48,073 nt of DNA from Deltaproteobacteria bacterium (GTDB lineage: Bacteria; Desulfobacterota; Desulfuromonadia; Desulfuromonadales; Geopsychrobacteraceae). The notes below the pieces were generated by a model. It was given only the letters and a program-made list of their open reading frames with translations, did not search any database and was not told the origin of the DNA. How positions within the stretch are numbered: position 1 is the stretch's first letter; each line of letters begins with the position of its first letter. The DNA lies in contig JAGYPB010000019.1 in the NCBI GenBank assembly GCA_018399135.1, forward strand, positions 1-48,073, given 5' to 3'. This document shows, piece by piece, positions 42,676 to 48,073 of this stretch. A program made the translations under genes and the position numbers.

Positions 42676-43587
42676 CTAAAGTTGACGTAATGAAATAGTG
42701 GCGTTGGAAAGTCGGTCGTGATGATGCCGTCCGATGTTCGATCCGCTGGCGGCTGCCAGCATCAGGCGCTCTTTAACCTCATCCTGATGTATCTTCTGTA
42801 TGCGCAGAGTCTTGATGCCGTAGGATAAATCTTCTGCCATCTCCGCCAGCAGCTCAGTTTTATCGGAGGTGAAGGCATCTTTTTTTCCGTTGAAGATGAT
42901 CAGTGCACCAAAGACTTGATCGTTGCTGCGCAGTGGTAGGGCGATGCAGGATGCGTAACCGTACTTACGTGCCTGCTGGCGCCAGGGGGCAAAGCGGGAA
43001 TCGGCAAGGAGCTTCTGAAAAATGACGACTTCGCCGGTGCGAATGCAGATTCCGGCCGGGCCCTGACCAATGTCGTTATCGGCCGACCAGCTGGCCTGAA
43101 GATTTTCCAGGTAGACATTGTCAGCCCCCCAATGGGCTGCAGGTTTAAGGCTCTTTTGCGCATCGTGTTCCTTTAGCGCTACCCACGCCATCCGATGACC
43201 GCCGACCTCGACACAGATGCGGCAGATCTCTTTCATCAAGGTTTCTTCATCCTCCAGCCGGGTAATCGCCCGTGAGCATTCACTGATGCTTCGCAGGGAG
43301 CGATTGACTTTCTTCAGGGACTCCTGGCTTTCCAGGACGGATGCTTCCCAGAAGCGCAACAACCAGTAAAGCATGATCGCAGTGAAAACGATGAAGAACC
43401 AGTGCCCGACGTTGGTTGAATGCTGGTTGATTTCGGGACGGTTCAGCAGGATCGCAAAGAGATGGTCCGATAGCAGATTCCAGAAGGTGCTGATGACCAG
43501 AAACCCCAGGGTAATAACCAGAGCTGTTGGACGATCAGATTGTTGTGCGGACGGTGCCATGGAGCCGATCTTTCTGGGGATAAACAT
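42676..43587 (-). CDS. N-terminal membrane and GAF part of histidine kinase
   Basis: 303 residues in one frame. Seen: TM1 (VITLGFLVISTFWNLLS), TM2 (HWFFIVFTAIMLYWLLRFW), a signalling helix (LESQESLKKVNRSLRSISECSRAI), and a GAF domain (EETLMKEICRICVEVGGHRMAWVAL then GQGPAGICIRTGEVVIFQKLLADSRFAPW and ASCIALPLRSNDQVFGALIIFN). The reading frame is lost shortly after the GAF domain (about residue 295), where the PAS and kinase core begin in other frames (41243-42675). ATG 43560 is an alternative start. A ligand or redox signal sensed by GAF is likely but unknown. Confidence 0.75.
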   Translation of the reverse strand: MFIPRKIGSMAPSAQQSDRPTALVITLGFLVISTFWNLLSDHLFAILLNRPEINQHSTNVGHWFFIVFTAIMLYWLLRFWEASVLESQESLKKVNRSLRSISECSRAITRLEDEETLMKEICRICVEVGGHRMAWVALKEHDAQKSLKPAAHWGADNVYLENLQASWSADNDIGQGPAGICIRTGEVVIFQKLLADSRFAPWRQQARKYGYASCIALPLRSNDQVFGALIIFNGKKDAFTSDKTELLAEMAEDLSYGIKTLRIQKIHQDEVKERLMLAAASGSNIGRHHHDRLSNATISLRQL

Positions 43588-43765
43588 GATGGTTGAGAAA
43601 AATTAGGGCTGCGTTCCAGCACTAGGATTAGTAACAAAAAAATCCGGCAAGTCAATATGATTCGCCATCATTTCACGATGCACTAGCTACTCAGGTTGAG
43701 CTTTTATCTGCTCACAGTGAGGGTTGTGAAGTTTTTTCATCTTTTGTCAGGGGTTTTGGTTGTCT

Positions 43766-43786
43766 GTTGGTTGTCATTTAACCAAC
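43766..43786. promoter_or_regulatory. Palindrome upstream of the glutamate synthase promoter
   Basis: Perfect 7-bp arms GTTGGTT (43766-43772) and AACCAAC (43780-43786) with a seven-base spacer, centred about 57 bases before the -24 element of the sigma54-like promoter at 43831. It does not match the NtrC consensus, so any binder is unknown. The rest of the 336-base gap 43588-43923 is A/T-rich with no further feature. Confidence 0.4.
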
Positions 43787-43830
43787 TAATATCAAATAGA
43801 AAAATATTTTTAAAGATCTTGTTTTCGGGG

Positions 43831-43846
43831 TTGGCATGAATCCTGC
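43831..43846 (+). promoter_or_regulatory. Sigma54-like promoter of the glutamate synthase operon
   Basis: TTGGCATGAATCCTGC has GG (43833-43834), exactly ten bases, then GC (43845-43846), matching the GG-N10-GC core and much of TGGCACG-N4-TTGC. The predicted start near 43858 leaves a leader of about 66 bases before the ATG at 43924. Sigma54 control fits a nitrogen assimilation operon. Confidence 0.65.
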
Positions 43847-43923
43847 CATGGTTGGGAGGGTGCGCGTTGCGTAGCTACACCCTGACGCTGTTCCCGGGTT
43901 TGAACCTTGCAAGGAGTCTTCCT

Positions 43924-45030
43924 ATGTGTCGAATCGGCGCGATTAAAAGTCTGAACTATGTGCATCCGAGTATGGCACTGCAGTTGATGCAGTCCCAGCA
44001 GAAAGGGCATGACAACTCCGGCTTTGCGATGGTGATGCAGGATCTGGGTGGTATCTTTGAGCCTTATAAAAAGTTGCCGACCCTGTCGATGGCTTGTACC
44101 TCCGAGGGGATCAAGCTGGCCGAGGATATTCTCCATGAGATCGGCTTTCATCGCATTATGCAGTGGTCACCTGAGGTCAACGACAAGCCTGGCCTCGACA
44201 TCAATGCGATGCCTCACTATGTTTTTGAAACCTTCAACTACCCACGCAGTTACAAAAAAGCGTCACAAAAAGAGAAGGAAGAGCTGCTTCTTGATACCCG
44301 TCTGCGTTTGCGCCGGGTTCTGGAAAAGGATGAAGAGGGTTTCGTCTATTCTTTCTGGCCTGATTTGTTGACCCTCAAGGAGATCGGCGATCCGCGCGAT
44401 ATCGGTACCTATTTCAATCTGTGGAAAGCCAATACCACCTTTACCGCCAAAGTGATTACCGCGCAGTGCCGGCAGAACACCAACTACGATATTGTCCGTT
44501 ATGCCGCGCACCCTTTTCATCTTCAGGGGTATACCGCCCTGGCCAACGGTGAGAATACCTTTTACCTCAAAAACAAGGAATACCAGCAACAGTTGCACCG
44601 CGGATATATCGGTTTTGAGTCGGACTCCCAGTGCTTCCTCTACACTCTGCACTATGTTCATCGCGAACTTGGCTGGCCCCTGTCATATTACAAACACGTA
44701 GTGACTCCTTTGCCCTTCGAGGAGATTGACGCACGTCAGGATCGCAAGCAGCTCCTCGCCATACGTCAGTCTCTGGCTCACCTGGAGATTAACGGGCCTA
44801 ACACCATCATTGGCATGCTCCCTGATAATAGTCTGTTCACTTGCTGCGATGCCAAAAAGCTGCGGCCGGTGGTGGTGGGGTACGACAGTGAAACCGTGGT
44901 TATTTCGTCAGAGGTGTGCGGCATTAACGAGGTGCTCCCCGATCGGAACTGGGAGAACGATATTTATCCCAACGAACGGGAAATTGTTGTTATCAACGAT
45001 GAACTGGAGGTGCAGCGATGGAAACAATGA
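43924..45030 (+). CDS. Glutamate synthase, glutamine amidotransferase subunit (split type)
   Basis: A 368-residue class II glutamine amidotransferase, the glutaminase part of a split glutamate synthase. Seen: after ATG 43924 the second residue is Cys (MCRIGAIKS), the N-terminal nucleophile exposed by Met removal. Further typical features are GHDNSGFAMVMQD, NTNYDIVRYAAHPFHLQGYTALANGEN and GFESDSQCFLY. The start is fixed by AAGGAG eight bases upstream; the earlier frame-open Met would bury the Cys. It overlaps the FMN subunit gene by 13 bases. Glutamine is hydrolysed here, and ammonia passes to the FMN subunit encoded next. Confidence 0.9.
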   Translation: MCRIGAIKSLNYVHPSMALQLMQSQQKGHDNSGFAMVMQDLGGIFEPYKKLPTLSMACTSEGIKLAEDILHEIGFHRIMQWSPEVNDKPGLDINAMPHYVFETFNYPRSYKKASQKEKEELLLDTRLRLRRVLEKDEEGFVYSFWPDLLTLKEIGDPRDIGTYFNLWKANTTFTAKVITAQCRQNTNYDIVRYAAHPFHLQGYTALANGENTFYLKNKEYQQQLHRGYIGFESDSQCFLYTLHYVHRELGWPLSYYKHVVTPLPFEEIDARQDRKQLLAIRQSLAHLEINGPNTIIGMLPDNSLFTCCDAKKLRPVVVGYDSETVVISSEVCGINEVLPDRNWENDIYPNEREIVVINDELEVQRWKQ

Positions 45031-46661
45031 GAGTCAATCAGCTCACCGCTAATGACCTGCCGTGGAAGATACTATACAACGCCAGTCGTTGTACCCTGTG
45101 TGGTTCCTGTCTGGCAACCTGCTCCTTTCGTGCTATCAAGGCCAAGGTCGAGCGGCGGCGGATGGTCTTTTCTGAGGGGGATCTGCCCGAACCCCGGGCG
45201 CGTTTCTCCGCTGTGCCGGTGATTCGCCAGGGCACTTCAATCCGTGATTACTGTCGTGGCTGTGCCATGTGTGAGAAGGTCTGCCCTAACGATGCAATCC
45301 GCCCGGAGCGCAATGTCGATACCCGTCATCCGATTGTTACCCGCTGCTTAGGTGGCGACTCCATCAAGCGTGGGGGCCGAAAAAATCTAGAAGGCACTAT
45401 CCGTACCCTCGATACCTTGCGTGTTGGCCGTATTTCACAAATGACCGATCCGAGTCTTGATGCCCAGCGCCACAAGTTTGATCTGCTTGCACCGTTCGGC
45501 CGGATTTTGCCGCCGGGCCGCCTGCCTTTTATCGCCGGTACCGATCAGGAAATGAGTCTGGGAGAACTGACCCCCCCGGTCAGCTGGGTCTATCCGGTGA
45601 TTATCGGTGATATGTCGATCGGTGCTTTATCCTGGCGGATGTGGGAAGCCGTTGCGATGGCAACCGCCTATCTCAATGAGGAATGTGGACTGCCGGTGCG
45701 CATGTGTTCCGGCGAAGGGGGCGTGCCGCGTCGCCTGTTGCGCTCAAAATATTTGAAGTACATGATCCTGCAGATCGCTTCCGGGCATTTCGGCTGGAAC
45801 CGCATTGCCACCAGTATGCCCGACATGATTGAAGATCCGGCCGGTATTCTTATCAAGATCGGCCAGGGTGCCAAGCCCGGTGATGGCGGGCTGCTTCAGG
45901 CAGGTAAGGTCGCCGAACATATCCAGGCGATCCGCGGGGTGCCCAAGGCTGATCTGCTCAGTCCGCCTAATCATCAGGGACTCTATTCCATAGAGGAGAG
46001 TGTGCAGAAGATGTTCCTCTCCCTCAATGCTGCTTTCAAATTCCGGGTGCCGGTTGCAATCAAGGTTGCTGCATCTGCGACCAGCGTCAGTGTCTTCAAT
46101 AATCTGGTGCGTGATCCCTACAATATTGTCGGTGGCTTTTTCCTTGACGGGATCGACGGCGGCACCGGCGCAGCCCACGAAGTCAGCCTCGACCATACCG
46201 GCCACCCCATCGTCAGCAAATTACGCGATTGTTACCTGGCAGCGGTGACCCAGGGACGTCAGGGGCAGATCCCCCTGTGGGCCGCCGGCGGATTGGGTAA
46301 AACCGGCGATCTGGCTGCTGACGCTTTCAAGATGATTTGTCTGGGTGCCAACGGTGTTTTTACCGGTAAACTGATTCTGCAGATGGCCGGGTGTGTCGGT
46401 AACGATATGGGGCGTTGCAACGCCTGTAACACCGGCCTGTGCCCGGCCGGTATCACTACCCAGGAACCGCAGCTGGTGCGTCGTCTTGATCCTGATCGCG
46501 TGGCGCAGAATATCGTCAATTACTACCTGGCCATGGATCAGGAGCTGAAAAAACTGATGGCGCCGATCGGCAACTCCACCCTGCCGGTGGGACGCGCTGA
46601 TGCGCTGGTATCCACCGATCGCGCTATCGCCGAACGCTTGAAAATCCAGCATGTGTGTTGA
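45018..46661 (+). CDS. Glutamate synthase, FMN and Fe-S subunit (split type)
   Basis: A 547-residue synthase subunit. Seen: two N-terminal 4Fe-4S motifs (CTLCGSCLATC and CRGCAMCEKVCPND), then the FMN-binding TIM-barrel typical of GltB (PVIIGDMSIGALSW, GEGGVPRRLL, KIGQGAKPGDGGLL, FFLDGIDGGTGAAHEVSLDHTG, AAGGLGKTGDLAADAFKMICLGANGV), and a cysteine cluster CVGNDMGRCNACNTGLCPAGI near the C-terminus for the 3Fe-4S centre. Extra N-terminal ferredoxin clusters are characteristic of the archaeal-type enzyme. ATG 45018 follows GGAGGTG. Forms glutamate from 2-oxoglutarate and ammonia using electrons from the Fe-S centres. Confidence 0.92.
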   Translation: METMRVNQLTANDLPWKILYNASRCTLCGSCLATCSFRAIKAKVERRRMVFSEGDLPEPRARFSAVPVIRQGTSIRDYCRGCAMCEKVCPNDAIRPERNVDTRHPIVTRCLGGDSIKRGGRKNLEGTIRTLDTLRVGRISQMTDPSLDAQRHKFDLLAPFGRILPPGRLPFIAGTDQEMSLGELTPPVSWVYPVIIGDMSIGALSWRMWEAVAMATAYLNEECGLPVRMCSGEGGVPRRLLRSKYLKYMILQIASGHFGWNRIATSMPDMIEDPAGILIKIGQGAKPGDGGLLQAGKVAEHIQAIRGVPKADLLSPPNHQGLYSIEESVQKMFLSLNAAFKFRVPVAIKVAASATSVSVFNNLVRDPYNIVGGFFLDGIDGGTGAAHEVSLDHTGHPIVSKLRDCYLAAVTQGRQGQIPLWAAGGLGKTGDLAADAFKMICLGANGVFTGKLILQMAGCVGNDMGRCNACNTGLCPAGITTQEPQLVRRLDPDRVAQNIVNYYLAMDQELKKLMAPIGNSTLPVGRADALVSTDRAIAERLKIQHVC

Positions 46662-46675
46662 CAAGATGGGTGTTT

Positions 46676-46786
46676 GGGCGGGGTGGGAGGTTCCATGCTG
46701 AGGGACGCTTTTCGCCTTCCATGGCCGCTTGACTGTCGCCCTCCATGGCGACAGACACCCTCATCATGAAACCTCCCACCCCGCCC
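46676..46786. repeat. 111-bp palindromic element inside the glutamate synthase operon
   Basis: Outer arms of 22 bp (46676-46697 and 46765-46786, starting GGGCGGGGTGGGAGG) pair with one mismatch. They are extended by TGAGGG/CCCTCA (46699-46704 and 46758-46763). The centre contains a second perfect 8-bp hairpin, CTGTCGCC/GGCGACAG (46733-46740 and 46747-46754). The 27 bases 46702-46728 match a module in dispersed element copy 4. Located between the FMN subunit gene and the next subunit, it may tune expression of the downstream gene or be a small mobile element. Confidence 0.7.
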
Positions 46787-46851
46787 AGGGGTAGCTGGTT
46801 GGATACCATTGTCGGATTTTTAAAATAGCTATTACATTGTGGAGAGTTACT

Positions 46852-48073
46852 ATGGCAGCTCAGATCATAGGCTTTGATAACAACAACCAGCGTCTTTCCA
46901 CCCAGCAATTGCTGCAGCAGATTTATGCGGCCTTAGGCCAGGGGGAAACCGAATTCGAGGTATTGGCTTCAGGCCATCATGTCATCGGTGGTCCCCTGTG
47001 GTCGGCTGATGGAGCACCGTTACGCTTTACGGTAAAAAATCCCGGTCAGCGCGTTGGTGCTTTTGGCCTGGCCGGTACCACCATTGTTGTTGAGGGTTCT
47101 ACCCCCGCCGATGCCGGTTGGCTTAATGCCGGGGCAGAATTGATCATCAAGGGGGATAGCGGCGATACCACCGCGCACTGCGCCGCCAGCGGCAAGATCT
47201 ATGTTGCCGGTCGTGTCGGTACCCGTTCCGGCTCCTTGATGAAGCATGACCCGGCCTTCCCGCCCCCGGAGTTCTGGGTGTTCAAGAATACCGGATCCTT
47301 CTCCTTTGAGTTCATGGGCGGCGGCACCGCCGTGATCTGCGGCATTGGTTGTGAAGAGGGTGCCTCGGTGTTGGGGGATTATAGTTGCGTCGGCATGGTT
47401 GGTGGTACCATCTATGTGCGCGGACCGGTAGCAAATCTTCCTGAAGAGGTCTGGCTGCTCGATCTGGATGCGGCTGACCGCGAATTTTTGCGTACCGGTA
47501 TGCCGGTTTTTCTGGGCGCTATTGAACGTAGCACCTATCTCGATCAGCTGACAGATTTCAGCCAATGGCAGAAAATCACCGCCAAAACCTACGAAGAGCG
47601 CCAGCGTTACCACAGCATGCGCTTGAGCATGCGCGAGTTCCGCCTTAACAAGTGGGTTCCCGATGGTGGGATTTTTGGCGGGTTACTGACCGATGACTAC
47701 GATCAGATTGCCGGGCTGGTTAATGCCGGTGACGACCGCCTCAAGATCCCCCACTGGCGCAACAAGGCGTTCTGTGCTCCCTGCGAATCCGCCTGTCCCT
47801 CGTCGATTCCAACCCAGGATCGCATTGCCCTGCTGCGTCAGGGTAAACACAAGGAGGCGATTGAGCTGGTGCTTCAATATTCCCCCTTCCCCGGCAGTGT
47901 CTGCGGCGAAGTCTGTCCCAACCCCTGCATGGATGCCTGCACCCGTCAACTTATCGACCATTCGGTAGCCATGCCGCAGCTCGGACGTATGTCTCTGGAG
48001 GCCCAATCCCCCGAACCGGCGCCTGACACGGGCAAGAAAGTTGCCATCATCGGTGGCGGCCCCGGTGGTTTAT
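46852..48073 (+). CDS. Glutamate synthase GXGXG domain fused to Fe-S/FAD oxidoreductase (partial)
   Basis: At least 407 residues, cut by the window end. Seen: an N-terminal GXGXG beta-helix domain of glutamate synthase (about residues 35-205), with repeats such as GAFGLAGTTIVVEG, MGGGTAVICGIGCEEGA and GMVGGTIYVRGPV. Then CAPCESACPSSIPTQDRI and GEVCPNPCMDACTRQ, which bind 4Fe-4S clusters as in GltD and dihydropyrimidine dehydrogenase. The start of the FAD-binding site IIGGGPGGL lies at the edge. The start at 46852 follows GGAGAG. The third piece of the split enzyme is fused to the small, NAD(P)H-oxidising subunit, so one polypeptide links structure and electron input. Known family logic; the fusion is seen directly. 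Confidence 0.9.
   Translation, partial: MAAQIIGFDNNNQRLSTQQLLQQIYAALGQGETEFEVLASGHHVIGGPLWSADGAPLRFTVKNPGQRVGAFGLAGTTIVVEGSTPADAGWLNAGAELIIKGDSGDTTAHCAASGKIYVAGRVGTRSGSLMKHDPAFPPPEFWVFKNTGSFSFEFMGGGTAVICGIGCEEGASVLGDYSCVGMVGGTIYVRGPVANLPEEVWLLDLDAADREFLRTGMPVFLGAIERSTYLDQLTDFSQWQKITAKTYEERQRYHSMRLSMREFRLNKWVPDGGIFGGLLTDDYDQIAGLVNAGDDRLKIPHWRNKAFCAPCESACPSSIPTQDRIALLRQGKHKEAIELVLQYSPFPGSVCGEVCPNPCMDACTRQLIDHSVAMPQLGRMSLEAQSPEPAPDTGKKVAIIGGGPGGL

Noticed and set aside
1..48073. CRISPR arrays, tRNA or rRNA genes, transposases or prophage genes
   Set aside because: No regular spacer-repeat pattern, cloverleaf-like or rRNA-like segment, or transposase/integrase motif was seen while reading the intergenic regions and proteins.

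Overview
The window looks like a chromosome segment of a Desulfuromonadales-type anaerobe (Geobacter / Desulfuromonas / Pelobacter relatives). This is inferred from the gene set: a heptaheme cytochrome c with a separate b-type cytochrome, a receptor with a c-type heme motif plus a hemerythrin domain, a CheX/CheC-rich chemotaxis operon, HDOD proteins, lactate/glycolate dehydrogenase-like subunits beside a LarA homologue, and a split ('archaeal-type') glutamate synthase. No rRNA, tRNA, CRISPR array, transposase or phage gene was seen.

Layout. 0-5.6 kb: a small DUF4019-like exported protein and a Cys-containing single-domain response regulator (minus); then pilT with a small partner, a TauE/SafE permease, a ZIP metal transporter and a lipoprotein aminopeptidase (plus). 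5.6-7.1 kb: a 385-base leader with a good sigma70 promoter overlapping a palindrome, then a sigma54 activator without a sensor domain. 7.1-19.8 kb (minus): a long chemotaxis operon, MCP-cheA-cheW-cheR-cheB-cheD-HDOD-cheY-cheX-cheY-cheX-cheX-(CheC-CheC-pseudoreceiver). 20.0-27.3 kb: pcnB (minus), miaA plus a family 2 glycosyltransferase, an exported FG-GAP-like protein and the ABC-F protein Uup (plus). 27.3-33.8 kb (minus): SDR, LarA-like protein, HDOD-GGDEF protein, FAD subunit and a frameshifted Fe-S subunit of a 2-hydroxyacid dehydrogenase. 34.0-35.1 kb: ilvE. 35.2-38.5 kb (minus): a CbcBA-like electron transfer operon of two small membrane proteins, a receiver protein, a heptaheme cytochrome c, a cytochrome b and a membrane protein. 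A textbook sigma54 promoter and tandem palindromes lie upstream of it. 38.8-43.6 kb (minus): its probable regulators, a histidine kinase (frameshifted), a sigma54 response regulator (receiver frameshifted) and a degenerate AAA+ activator without GAFTGA. 43.6-48.07 kb (plus): a sigma54-type promoter and three genes of a split glutamate synthase, the last cut by the window edge.

How it fits together. Three themes recur. Sigma54 control: three AAA+ activator-family genes and two GG-N10-GC promoters. Redox and oxygen sensing: the heme/hemerythrin MCP and the cytochrome operon. Small dispersed palindromic DNA: a 57-bp-type element with TATCTGTTCAGC/GCTGAATAGTTA ends at five intergenic sites, a GAATATAG-type inverted repeat that supplies the stop codons of two genes, and a 111-bp palindrome in the glutamate synthase operon. 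Single-base frameshifts are concentrated in two places (about 27.5-28.4 kb and 41.0-42.7 kb). This looks more like local sequence error, or recent decay, than old pseudogenes.
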